Positions 56,442 to 63,908 of a DNA stretch of 64,000 nucleotides are shown one piece after another. The stretch is taken from NCBI GenBank assembly GCA_002412595.1, contig DHVJ01000050.1, positions 214 to 64,213 of the forward strand, in the 5' to 3' direction. Numbering within the stretch: the first letter of the stretch is position 1; each line of letters begins with the position of its first letter. The notes below the pieces were generated by a model that was given only the letters and a program-made list of their open reading frames with translations, was not told the DNA's origin and searched no databases. Made by a program: the position numbers and the translations under genes. Source of the stretch: Anaerolineaceae bacterium UBA5211. GTDB lineage: Bacteria; Chloroflexota; Anaerolineae; Anaerolineales; Anaerolineaceae.

Positions 56442-56454
56442 CAAATTTCATACA

Positions 56455-56556
56455 CAATCGAAAAGGCAAATCCTGCGAAAGCTGGAGACGCAAAGCTTTT
56501 GGTCTAAGGTAATCAATTATTGATTATTAGGATTGCAAAGCTGCCGAAATGAGTTA
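56455..56556 (+). ncRNA. c-di-GMP-I (GEMM) riboswitch, third copy
   Basis: The sequence reads AAAAGGCAAATCCTGCGAAA, then GCTGGAGACGCAAAGC, TTTTGGTCTAAGG, a variable hairpin (AATCAATTATTGATT) and TTAGGATTGCAAAGCTGCCG. The GGCAAA...TGCCG P1 pairing, GAAA tetraloop and GACGCAAAGC receptor match the GEMM-I consensus. It lies about 140 nt upstream of the exported-protein gene and is followed by a terminator, so it is likely a transcriptional switch. Confidence 0.92.
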
Positions 56557-56565
56557 ACTTTTTAC

Positions 56566-56614
56566 GTCTCTTTTCATAAGGAATTGTCGTATGTGTGAAA
56601 GGAGGCATTTTTTA
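56566..56614 (+). terminator. Intrinsic terminator of the riboswitch expression platform
   Basis: GTCTCTTTTC pairs with GAAAGGAGGC (10 bp, two G-U) and is followed by ATTTTTTATTT. The right arm includes GGAGG. Confidence 0.72.
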
Positions 56615-56691
56615 TTTAATCATATAGCACGAAATTCAATCCATATTACTTCACACTATTTCAATAATATTAATCAATGGAAGGAATGAAA

Positions 56692-57084
56692 ATGACAATT
56701 TCAAAAATAATGCAGCCTAAATACATTGCAATTGCGTTCATAATCTTAACGCTTGGCGTAATTGCTTATGGGTATGCTGCAGCAAATGTTGTACCGGAAT
56801 CTGGCGCTGGAGATGGCTCGGGAACAGTTAGCGGGTACACGATTTCTAATATCGATTACGCACTCTTGTCTAGCGATCCCTCAAAAGTTGCGAGCGTGTC
56901 ATTTGATGTTGACGCCACAAGCGGTGCGTCTGATCCAAATGATGTTCAAGTTACGGTCGATTCCGGCACTACTTGGACAGCCTGCACTGGTCCGGTGGAA
57001 TCCACTTGGACCTGTACTTTTACAGCGTCCTCAGAACCAAGCGTTTCAGCAATCGAGGAACTACAGGTGGTAGCAGCAGAATAG
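56692..57084 (+). CDS. Small exported protein with N-x-V-P-E-S-G leader (candidate SipW-type substrate)
   Basis: 130 residues from the ATG at 56692 (GGAAGGA about 7 nt before; two in-frame ATGs 6 and 15 nt earlier overlap that site). A hydrophobic helix (YIAIAFIILTLGVIAYGYAA) is followed by ANVVPESGAGDGSG and a beta-rich domain. That domain has repeated SVSFDVDA-like strands and two Cys (TACTGP and TWTCTF) that may form a disulfide. It is predicted to be released or left as a surface fibre or matrix subunit. A signal peptidase gene follows. Its own family is unknown to me. Confidence 0.8.
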   Translation: MTISKIMQPKYIAIAFIILTLGVIAYGYAAANVVPESGAGDGSGTVSGYTISNIDYALLSSDPSKVASVSFDVDATSGASDPNDVQVTVDSGTTWTACTGPVESTWTCTFTASSEPSVSAIEELQVVAAE

Positions 57085-57121
57085 GTTGAAAATCCAGTAA
57101 CAACTGTATGCCAATAAAAAT

Positions 57122-57156
57122 GGGTTTGGAAATTTAGTTTCCAAACCCCATTTTCT
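57122..57156 (+). terminator. Hairpin/attenuating terminator between exported protein and signal peptidase genes
   Basis: GGGTTTGGAAA pairs with TTTCCAAACCC (11 bp, 5-nt loop), then CATTTTCTT. It ends 1-2 nt before the peptidase start codon and would lower peptidase expression relative to the first gene. Confidence 0.7.
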
Positions 57157-57157
57157 T

Positions 57158-58510
57158 ATGAAATTCAAAGAAAAAAAGCAATCATCGACCCGCACTATTT
57201 TTTCAGCAGCCGGTTTTGTGTTTGTCATAATCGGCTGGTTTATCTTTGCCCCACCTGCCATAGGCGGCCAGACTTCTTATATTATTATTATTGGGAACAG
57301 CATGGAACCCGATTTTTATTACGGGGATTTGGTTTTAATACACGCTGCTGATTCGTATGATATTGGCAATATTGTTGCCTATGGGCAACCTGAAATTGGC
57401 ACTATATTCCACCGGATAACAACAATTGAAGATGATTACTTCACATTGAAAGGTGATAATAACACCTGGGAAGACTCATACCACCCACAACTACAGGAAA
57501 TTATTGGCAAATATTGGTTCCATATCCCATCAGCCGGCAAATTCTTCAATAAGTTAAGATCACCGGCAAGTTTCTCTTTACTGGTGGTTATTTTTGCTGT
57601 TGTAATCATCTATACATTGTCGATTGAGGAAAAACCTGGCAAGTTAAACAAAGAAGGAAATAAGAAAATAATGAGTGAAAAACCAGATAATGCATATAAT
57701 CCTTCGGATTGGCTATATATCATATCCATCATTGGATTTATCGCTCTTGTTCTAGCCTTTGTCTCATTTACCAAACCGATTGAAACAACAGTCACAGACA
57801 ATTATGAATATACCCATTCCGGATTCTTTAGTTATTATTCCGACGTTCCGGATAATATTTATGAAGGCAACCAATTGGAAACAGGTGATCCGATATTTCG
57901 CCAAATCAATGATTCTGTCAATATTGATTTTTCTTACGAATTGGATTCGGATAAACACGTAGATATCAGTGGGACTTATCAGCTTGTGGCAATCATCAAG
58001 GACACTACCGGCTGGGAGCGATCTATAGAAATCATTCCACTCTCACTGATTCAGGAAAGCTCTTTTACTTCTTCGGGCGTTTTGGATTTAAATGAGGTTG
58101 ATGAAGTTATCGAGAATTTTGAGGAACAAACGGGGGTTATCAGCAAACGCTATACTTTGATCTTGCAGCCGCAGGTTACTGTTGAAGGGGAAATCGGCGG
58201 GCGTGCTTTTGAGGATTCCTTTACTCCCGATCTGACTTTTTTCTTGGATGAACAAAAATTAACGCTGGTGGACGATGTTACTGAAAATGGAGAGATTTTG
58301 AATCCCACTTCCTCCGGTACCGTGCTGGGAACCAAATCCTCACCTAATACCATTTCGATTCTCGGTTGGAAATTGAATGTCCTAATGATGCGCATAATTT
58401 CCATTTACATGATTGGGGCAACAGTCATTGCACTGTTTGTTTTTAATAAAAATTTTGGAATTAATCCGGAATCTAACAATGAACCGGGTCATGATCAGAA
58501 AAACAAATAA
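57158..58510 (+). CDS. SipW-like (S26B) signal peptidase fused to a DUF5305-like domain
   Basis: 450 residues. The N-terminal half is an archaeal/ER-type signal peptidase: a membrane helix (about 12-33), catalytic Ser48 in GNSMEPDFYYGD, His85 in FHRI in place of the bacterial Lys, and Asp100 in LKGDNN. A second helix is near 140-155. A new helix (186-205) starts the C-terminal half, with ETGDPIFRQIND, an SGTYQLVAII strand and GWERSIE, which resembles the DUF5305 pattern seen next to signal peptidases in archaea. A last helix (about 415-435) and a Lys-rich tail end the protein. No ribosome-binding site is visible. Both flanking small proteins are probable substrates. Confidence 0.82.
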   Translation: MKFKEKKQSSTRTIFSAAGFVFVIIGWFIFAPPAIGGQTSYIIIIGNSMEPDFYYGDLVLIHAADSYDIGNIVAYGQPEIGTIFHRITTIEDDYFTLKGDNNTWEDSYHPQLQEIIGKYWFHIPSAGKFFNKLRSPASFSLLVVIFAVVIIYTLSIEEKPGKLNKEGNKKIMSEKPDNAYNPSDWLYIISIIGFIALVLAFVSFTKPIETTVTDNYEYTHSGFFSYYSDVPDNIYEGNQLETGDPIFRQINDSVNIDFSYELDSDKHVDISGTYQLVAIIKDTTGWERSIEIIPLSLIQESSFTSSGVLDLNEVDEVIENFEEQTGVISKRYTLILQPQVTVEGEIGGRAFEDSFTPDLTFFLDEQKLTLVDDVTENGEILNPTSSGTVLGTKSSPNTISILGWKLNVLMMRIISIYMIGATVIALFVFNKNFGINPESNNEPGHDQKNK

Positions 58511-58525
58511 CCGGAAAGGATCTTC

Positions 58526-58909
58526 ATGTCCACAAAAGTTCTGCGTATTCTTCTGATCAGTACTGCTTTCATGATCTTGCTCAGTGCAATTTATGGGTTG
58601 ACCACTTCCAATACTGTTCCGGAATCCGGCCTGGATATGGAAACTCAGGAAGTAACGGCGGATCAGATGAAACCGGCGGATTGCAGTGCACTCAGCTTAG
58701 AATATCTTGCCTCCTCCTCCACAGGATCAACGTTGAATGATCTGGTGATCGGTTCACCCTCAACCGATTTCTTATCGGGTTTGGAGGGAAATGATTGCCT
58801 TGTCGGAGGGGACGGTGATGACACACTGGATGGCGGAGATGGAACAGATATTTGCATCGGCGGTGCCGGTTCAGATACATTTCTTAATTGTGAAACAGAA
58901 ATTGACTGA
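58526..58909 (+). CDS. Small exported RTX-like calcium-binding protein with V-P-E-S-G leader
   Basis: 127 residues. The N-terminal hydrophobic helix (ILLISTAFMILLSAIYGL) is followed by TSNTVPESG, the same leader motif as the 130-aa protein upstream. The C-terminal part has hemolysin-type nonapeptide repeats (GLEGNDCLVGGDGDDTLDGG, GGAGSDTF). It has four Cys in the mature part. It is far too short to be an RTX toxin. It follows the signal peptidase by 15 nt with AAAGGA before its ATG. Confidence 0.82.
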   Translation: MSTKVLRILLISTAFMILLSAIYGLTTSNTVPESGLDMETQEVTADQMKPADCSALSLEYLASSSTGSTLNDLVIGSPSTDFLSGLEGNDCLVGGDGDDTLDGGDGTDICIGGAGSDTFLNCETEID

Positions 58910-58957
58910 GCATATTTATTACCTATCTTTCATTGAGATTGAATTATCTTATTTTTG

Positions 58958-58986
58958 TTGACATCTGGTAATTTCCATGCTATTAT
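58958..58986 (+). promoter_or_regulatory. Promoter of the argG leader
   Basis: TTGACA and TATTAT are spaced 17 nt. Transcription would begin near 58994 and give a leader of about 225 nt before argG. Confidence 0.8.
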
Positions 58987-59008
58987 GCCTCTCATTGTGA
59001 ACAAGAAA

Positions 59009-59098
59009 ATGCAATCCAACACCATGAATTTGCGACGAGAGCTAACCACATCCCTTACCTACGGAATGGTTGGCTTATTTTGCTTGGATGGATCATAA
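59009..59098 (+). CDS. Candidate leader peptide of argG (29 aa, tandem Arg codons)
   Basis: An ATG at 59009 opens 29 codons to TAA at 59096; a second ATG is at 59024. The peptide contains MNLRREL, with two adjacent CGA arginine codons (59033-59038). A stem AGCTAACCA/TGGTTGGCT lies just after them (59040 onward) and a terminator follows at 59139. The ribosome-binding site is weak (AAGAAAATG), so translation is uncertain. Confidence 0.4.
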   Translation: MQSNTMNLRRELTTSLTYGMVGLFCLDGS

Positions 59099-59138
59099 AA
59101 TTCCCAAATCACATCAATAAAGCATATAGAAATGATTG

Positions 59139-59174
59139 AAAAGCTTTCCGATTCCGGAAAGCTTTTTTTATTTC
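59139..59174 (+). terminator. Intrinsic terminator (attenuator) before argG
   Basis: AAGCTTTCCG pairs with CGGAAAGCTT and runs into T7. It stands between the promoter and argG, so it must be bypassed for argG expression. Confidence 0.85.
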
Positions 59175-59218
59175 TAGCTTTTTTCAAAAATTATTCATTT
59201 ATTGAGGAGAAAATTGTC

Positions 59219-60499
59219 ATGATCAAAAATAAATCTAAAAATAACATCAAAAAAGTCGTTCTGGCCTACTCGGGCGGTCTGGACACATCAATCATCGTTT
59301 CCTGGTTGAAGGAAAATTACGATTGTGAGGTCATATGTTATACAGCCGATGTCGGCCAGGGCGAAGAACTCACACATCTGCCGGAAAAAGCGATTGCCAC
59401 CGGCGCCAGTAAGATTTTTATTGAAGACCTTACGGATGAATTTGCCAGTGATTATCTGTATAAAATGCTGCGTTCGGGTGCGATTTACGAGAACAAATAT
59501 CTTCTCGGCACCTCCATTGCCCGCCCTTTGATTGCCCAGCACATGGTCAAGGTCGCCCAACAGGAAGGCGCGGATGCTATCGCCCACGGCTGCACCGGCA
59601 AAGGCAACGACCAGGTCCGTTTTGAATTGACTGTCATGGCGTTGGATCCCAGTTTAAAAGTTATTGCGCCCTGGCGCGAATGGGATATCTGTTCACGTGA
59701 AGACGCGCTGGACTACGCCGCCTCACATGGCATTCCGGTCTCTTCCAGCTTGAAATCAATTTACAGCCGTGATCGCAACCTGTGGCACCTGTCCCACGAA
59801 GGTGGTAACCTGGAAAACACCTGGAATGAACCTTTGGAGGACATGTTCCAACTAACAGTCTCGCCTGAACAAGCCCCGGATGAAGCGGAGATGGTCGAAA
59901 TTGAATTTATCCAGGGTTATCCGGTAAAGTTAAATGGCGCAGCGCTCTCTCCCGCTGACTTTATTAAGGAATTGAATGTGCTGGGCGGAAAGCACGGCAT
60001 TGGCCGCGCGGACATGGTTGAAAACCGTTTGGTAGGTATGAAATCCCGCGGTGTCTATGAGACGCCTGGCGGCACCATTCTGGTGGCTGCACATCAGGAT
60101 TTGGAATCTATCTGCCTGGATCGTGATACCCAGCACTATAAAAACCTGGTTTCCCAACGCTATGCTGACCTGGTTTATAACGGTCAATGGTTTACTCCCC
60201 TGCGTGAAGCCCTGGATGCGTTTGTGGATGTGACCCAAAAGCATATGACCGGTATTGTGAAATTGAAATTGTATAAAGGCAGTGTCACACCCATTGCACG
60301 TCAAAGTCCGTACAGCCTCTACAACGAAGATTTCGCCACCTTTGAAGAGGACAGCGTTTACGACCAAAGCGACGCGGAAGGGTTCATCAACCTGTTCGGT
60401 CTGCCTTTGAAAGTAGCTGCTTTGCGCAATATGAAAACGGATGCCGCGCTTCCCGTAGAAGCACCTGATTTTTCAACCGTTAGCAGTGAGCCGGCGTAA
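59219..60499 (+). CDS. argG: Argininosuccinate synthase
   Basis: 426 residues from the ATG at 59219, chosen for GAGGAG 9 nt upstream; an in-frame start further up would lie inside the terminator. The ATP-binding motif is AYSGGLDTS, followed by CYTADVGQGEE, GTSIARPL, AHGCTGKGNDQVRF and the citrulline/aspartate contacts of the family. It joins citrulline and aspartate in arginine synthesis. argH follows 1 nt after its stop. Confidence 0.97.
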   Translation: MIKNKSKNNIKKVVLAYSGGLDTSIIVSWLKENYDCEVICYTADVGQGEELTHLPEKAIATGASKIFIEDLTDEFASDYLYKMLRSGAIYENKYLLGTSIARPLIAQHMVKVAQQEGADAIAHGCTGKGNDQVRFELTVMALDPSLKVIAPWREWDICSREDALDYAASHGIPVSSSLKSIYSRDRNLWHLSHEGGNLENTWNEPLEDMFQLTVSPEQAPDEAEMVEIEFIQGYPVKLNGAALSPADFIKELNVLGGKHGIGRADMVENRLVGMKSRGVYETPGGTILVAAHQDLESICLDRDTQHYKNLVSQRYADLVYNGQWFTPLREALDAFVDVTQKHMTGIVKLKLYKGSVTPIARQSPYSLYNEDFATFEEDSVYDQSDAEGFINLFGLPLKVAALRNMKTDAALPVEAPDFSTVSSEPA

Positions 60500-60500
60500 T

Positions 60501-61883
60501 ATGAAAAATCTTTGGGGAGGTCGTTTTGCCAGCGGAGTTGATCCGCTGGCATGGCAATTCAACGCATCCATATCAATCGATTGGCGCCTGGCCGAAGTAG
60601 ATATTCAAGGCTCGCTCGCCTGGGCCAAGGCTCTGTCCAAAGCAGGTGTTCTTCAACTGGCTGAAATGCAATCAATCGTTGACGGTTTGAAAGCTGTATT
60701 AGTTGAAGTTCAAACTGAAGAATTCCAGCTTCAGCCTACTGACGAGGATGTGCATACGGCGGTCGAACGGCGTCTTACCGAGTTGATCGGTCCCCTGGGC
60801 GGCAAGCTGCACACCGGCCGCAGTCGCAACGATCAGGTAGCCACCGATTTTACTTTGTGGCTGCAAGGCGCCATCGCGCAGGTGGATGAATATCTTGCAC
60901 AACTTCAATCAGCAATTATCAACCGTGCAGAGCAGGATATGGGCACGCTAATTAGTGGCTATACGCATTTACAGCAATCCCAGCCTATCTTGCTCAGCCA
61001 CTGGTGGCTTTCCTTCTTCTGGCCGCTCGCGCGCGATCGCCAACGCCTGGCTGAACTGCGCCAGCGTGCATCGGTGCTGCCCTTGGGTTCCGGCGCCATG
61101 GCCGGCACGCCCTACCCCATCGACCGTGATTTTCTGGCGAAAGAGCTGGGTTTAGAGTCCATCAGCCCCAACAGCATTGACGCAGTCTCCAACCGTGATG
61201 CCGCGGCCGAGTTCCTCTTCATTGCCTCCCTGCTGGCTGTTCATCTGTCTAAGTTATCTGAATCACTAGTCTTATATTCCACTTCTGAATTCGGCTTTAT
61301 CCACCTGTCAGATGCCTATACCACCGGTTCCAGCCTGATGCCCCAGAAGAAAAACCCGGATTCGCTGGAATTGACCCGTGGCAAGACTGGCACCATCATC
61401 GGGCGTCTGACCGGATTGCTCTCGACTCTCAAAGGCTTACCTTCGACGTATGATAAAGACCTTCAGGAAGATAAGCAGCCCGTTTTTGAAACTTACGACA
61501 ATCTGTGCATGATGCTGCCGGTCATGGCCGGTGTTCTGGAAACGCTGAAGGTCGATGCAGAGCGTATGCAATCGAATTTGAATCCCGCCATCCTCGCTAC
61601 CGATCTGGCGGATTACCTGGTGGCTAAAGGCATACCATTTCGTGAAGCGCACGCTCTGGTTGGTCAGGCAGTGCGTTTATCGGAGGAACAGCATATTGAT
61701 TTACACCAGCTGCCTCTGGCAGAATTCCAGGCTATCAGCTCAGTATTTAAGGCTGATGTATATCAGGTCTTCAATTTTAACGCTGCAATAGATAAACGTG
61801 ATTTGCCAGGTGGTACGGCTACCACCGCGGTACAAGCCCAATTGGAACTTGCAAAAGAAACGTTCAAAGGAGCAGCAAATTAA
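60501..61883 (+). CDS. argH: Argininosuccinate lyase
   Basis: 460 residues from the ATG at 60501 (a GTG 15 nt earlier overlaps argG). It begins MKNLWGGRFASG as typical for ArgH and has GRSRNDQVATD, SGYTHLQQSQP and the fumarase-superfamily signature SSLMPQKKNP. It cleaves argininosuccinate to arginine and fumarate. It is translated together with argG. Confidence 0.97.
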   Translation: MKNLWGGRFASGVDPLAWQFNASISIDWRLAEVDIQGSLAWAKALSKAGVLQLAEMQSIVDGLKAVLVEVQTEEFQLQPTDEDVHTAVERRLTELIGPLGGKLHTGRSRNDQVATDFTLWLQGAIAQVDEYLAQLQSAIINRAEQDMGTLISGYTHLQQSQPILLSHWWLSFFWPLARDRQRLAELRQRASVLPLGSGAMAGTPYPIDRDFLAKELGLESISPNSIDAVSNRDAAAEFLFIASLLAVHLSKLSESLVLYSTSEFGFIHLSDAYTTGSSLMPQKKNPDSLELTRGKTGTIIGRLTGLLSTLKGLPSTYDKDLQEDKQPVFETYDNLCMMLPVMAGVLETLKVDAERMQSNLNPAILATDLADYLVAKGIPFREAHALVGQAVRLSEEQHIDLHQLPLAEFQAISSVFKADVYQVFNFNAAIDKRDLPGGTATTAVQAQLELAKETFKGAAN

Positions 61884-61911
61884 CCTTCAAAAACCATAGG
61901 ATAATATTTCC

Positions 61912-61939
61912 TTGACTTCGTTTTTTTATTAGTTATAAT
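61912..61939 (+). promoter_or_regulatory. Promoter of the T-box/trpB transcript
   Basis: TTGACT and TATAAT are spaced 16 nt and lie about 15 nt before the T-box stem I. Confidence 0.8.
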
Positions 61940-61954
61940 AGTTTCTAATATTCA

Positions 61955-62280
61955 AAAGCGTTGAAGAGGACGAGTAAACGCTGAACGACGGCACAGAGAA
62001 CAGGCATCAGGTGAGAGTCCTGCCCGAAACGACAGCGTTGAATGGACCTCGGAGCTGTAGGCCTAAAGCACAATAAGCAAGTAAGCCGAGCCGGAATGCC
62101 CCCGTTATAGGGCTAGGGTATAAATCATTAATAGTTTTTATAATGACCGTACTCGAAAAGAGTGAGCTGGCTTTTTCCCCTTGTGCATCACCGGGAAATT
62201 TTTGGTTAATAGCTGCTTAACTTGGGTGGCACCACAGACCGCGCGTTCGTCCCAATTTGGGATGAGCGCGTTTTATTTTA
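61955..62280 (+). ncRNA. T-box leader, tryptophan-specific
   Basis: The base of stem I is GAGG (61966 region) pairing with CCTC (62047 region). The specifier TGG (62043-62045) sits in GAATGGACCTC and reads tRNA-Trp. The T-box antiterminator sequence GGGTGGCACCACAGACC is at 62224-62240, followed by a terminator: CGCGTTCGTCCC pairs with GGGATGAGCGCG, then TTTTATTTT. Uncharged tRNA-Trp should allow read-through. The trpB2 gene begins 200 nt downstream. Confidence 0.93.
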
Positions 62281-62320
62281 AGCAATCATCCCCTTATAAA
62301 ATTTTGATAAGGAATTTGAC

Positions 62321-62407
62321 ATGCAGCATGTAAACGCAATGAAAAAACACTTACATTTTTTTCGGGAGGTTTCCGCACTCACGCCCATCAGTTTTCATCC
62401 GCCTTGA
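62321..62407 (+). CDS. Candidate short leader ORF upstream of trpB2 (28 aa)
   Basis: The ATG at 62321 has AAGGA 7 nt upstream and opens 28 codons to TGA at 62405. The peptide includes AMKKHLHFFREVSALTP; it has four His and three other aromatic residues but no Trp. It lies between the T-box terminator and trpB2. It could be a regulatory uORF, or only a chance frame. Confidence 0.4.
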   Translation: MQHVNAMKKHLHFFREVSALTPISFHPP

Positions 62408-62481
62408 AGGGATTCATAAGCCGAATGAATAATTTTCAACTGTCAATCAATTAATAACAATATTTCTTTAGGAGAATAATC

Positions 62482-63846
62482 ATGTCTGAACAAACCCGTT
62501 TTTTATTGAACGAAACCGACCTGCCTAAGCAGTGGTACAACATTTTAGCCGACAGCCCAACACCGCCGGCTGCGGTACTTAACCCGCAAACGCTTGAACC
62601 GGTCACGCCCGAATTTATGTCGGTCATCTTCCCCATGAACCTGATCATGCAAGAGATGAGCAGCGACCGCTACATTGATATTCCGGAAGAAGTGCGCGAG
62701 ATTTACAAACTCTGGCGGCCAACCCCCCTCATCCGCGCCCGCCGATTGGAAAAGGCTTTGGGTACCCCTGCGCATATTTACTTCAAGAATGAGAGTGTCT
62801 CCCCTTCCGGCAGCCATAAACCGAATACCGCCGTGGCTCAAGCTTACTATAACAAGATCGCCGGCGTAAAAGCCATGACCACCGAAACCGGCGCTGGTCA
62901 GTGGGGTTCCGCTCTGGCTATGGCCTGCAATTTTTTTGACCTCGAATTGCAGGTTTACATGGTCAGGGTATCTTATGACCTCAAACCCTACCGCCGTATC
63001 CTGATGAAATCCTTCGGCGCCGAGGTTTACGCCAGCCCCACTGCCACCACTGATTATGGCCGCTCCGTTCTTGCAGAGAACCCGGACAATCCCGGTTCAT
63101 TGGGTATTGCCATCTCTGAGGCAGTGGAAGTTGCTGCCAAATCCGGCGGCGCTAAGAAATACGGTCTGGGTTCGGTGTTGAATCATGTCATGATCCATCA
63201 GAGTGTTATCGGTGAAGAATCCCTCAAGCAAATGGATATGGCCGGCGAATACCCGGATGTGGTCATCGGCTGCGTGGGCGGCGGTTCAAACTTTGCCGGT
63301 ATCGCCTATCCTTTTATTCGCGAGAACCTGAAGGACGGGCAGCGCACACGCCTGCTGGCAGTCGAACCGGACGCGGTCCCTTCGCTAACCAAGGGTAAGT
63401 ACGCCTTCGATTACGGTGATACCGCCAAGATGGCGCCAGTTTTGAAAATGTACACCCTCGGCCATGGCTTTGTACCGCCCACCATTCACGCCGGCGGTCT
63501 GCGCTACCATGGCATGGCGCCCAGCCTTTCCGCTTTATACGATGCTGGCCTGATTGAAGCCACTACTGTTCCGCAGAAGGCCACTTTCGAAGCCGCGCTG
63601 CTGTTCGCCCAAACGGAGGGTATATTACCCGCACCGGAAAGCGCGCATGCCATCCGTGCAGCCATCGATGAAGCACTGGACGCCAAGGAAAAGGGCGAGA
63701 AGCGCGTTATCCTGTTCAATCTCTCCGGTCACGGCCATTTTGATATGGCTTCCTACCAAAAATATATAGACGGTGAACTCCAGGATTTTGCCCTGCCGGT
63801 TGATGCCATCAACGTAGCTATGGCAGAACTTCCTCAAGTTAACTAA
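62482..63846 (+). CDS. trpB: Tryptophan synthase beta chain, TrpB2 type
   Basis: 454 residues, longer than TrpB1 as usual for TrpB2. The PLP lysine is Lys113 in SGSHKPNTA. The catalytic Glu is in ETGAGQWG, and CVGGGSNFAG forms the phosphate-binding loop. An AGGAGA ribosome-binding site is 6-7 nt upstream. Trp T-box control supports a true tryptophan synthase role (indole plus serine), although TrpB2 usually lacks a stable TrpA partner. No trpA is adjacent. Confidence 0.92.
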   Translation: MSEQTRFLLNETDLPKQWYNILADSPTPPAAVLNPQTLEPVTPEFMSVIFPMNLIMQEMSSDRYIDIPEEVREIYKLWRPTPLIRARRLEKALGTPAHIYFKNESVSPSGSHKPNTAVAQAYYNKIAGVKAMTTETGAGQWGSALAMACNFFDLELQVYMVRVSYDLKPYRRILMKSFGAEVYASPTATTDYGRSVLAENPDNPGSLGIAISEAVEVAAKSGGAKKYGLGSVLNHVMIHQSVIGEESLKQMDMAGEYPDVVIGCVGGGSNFAGIAYPFIRENLKDGQRTRLLAVEPDAVPSLTKGKYAFDYGDTAKMAPVLKMYTLGHGFVPPTIHAGGLRYHGMAPSLSALYDAGLIEATTVPQKATFEAALLFAQTEGILPAPESAHAIRAAIDEALDAKEKGEKRVILFNLSGHGHFDMASYQKYIDGELQDFALPVDAINVAMAELPQVN

Positions 63847-63867
63847 ATCCAACAATTTCTTTTCTCG

Positions 63868-63908
63868 AAGGACATTGGATAATTCTTTCCGATGTCCTTA
63901 TTTTTTTA
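63868..63908 (+). terminator. Rho-independent terminator after trpB2
   Basis: AAGGACAT pairs with ATGTCCTT around an inner GGA/TCC pairing, followed by ATTTTTTT. Confidence 0.9.

Noticed and set aside
55942..56450. AT-rich gap as remnant of a mobile element
   Set aside because: No transposase fragment, terminal inverted repeats or target duplication could be seen.
57404..57422. TTGGCACTATATTCC inside the signal peptidase gene as a sigma-54 promoter
   Set aside because: The -12 TTGC element is missing and it lies within a coding sequence.
58526..58909. RTX repeat protein as a haemolysin-type toxin
   Set aside because: Only 127 residues, no activity domain, no type I secretion genes, and an N-terminal leader of the neighbouring exported protein's type.
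59132..59218. Longer N-terminus for ArgG beginning at 59132
   Set aside because: That stretch encodes the terminator hairpin and a Phe-rich tail unlike any ArgG; the ATG at 59219 has a proper ribosome-binding site.
62227..62245. TGGCAC in GGGTGGCACCACAGACC as another sigma-54 promoter
   Set aside because: There is no GC at the -12 spacing, and the sequence is the T-box antiterminator core.
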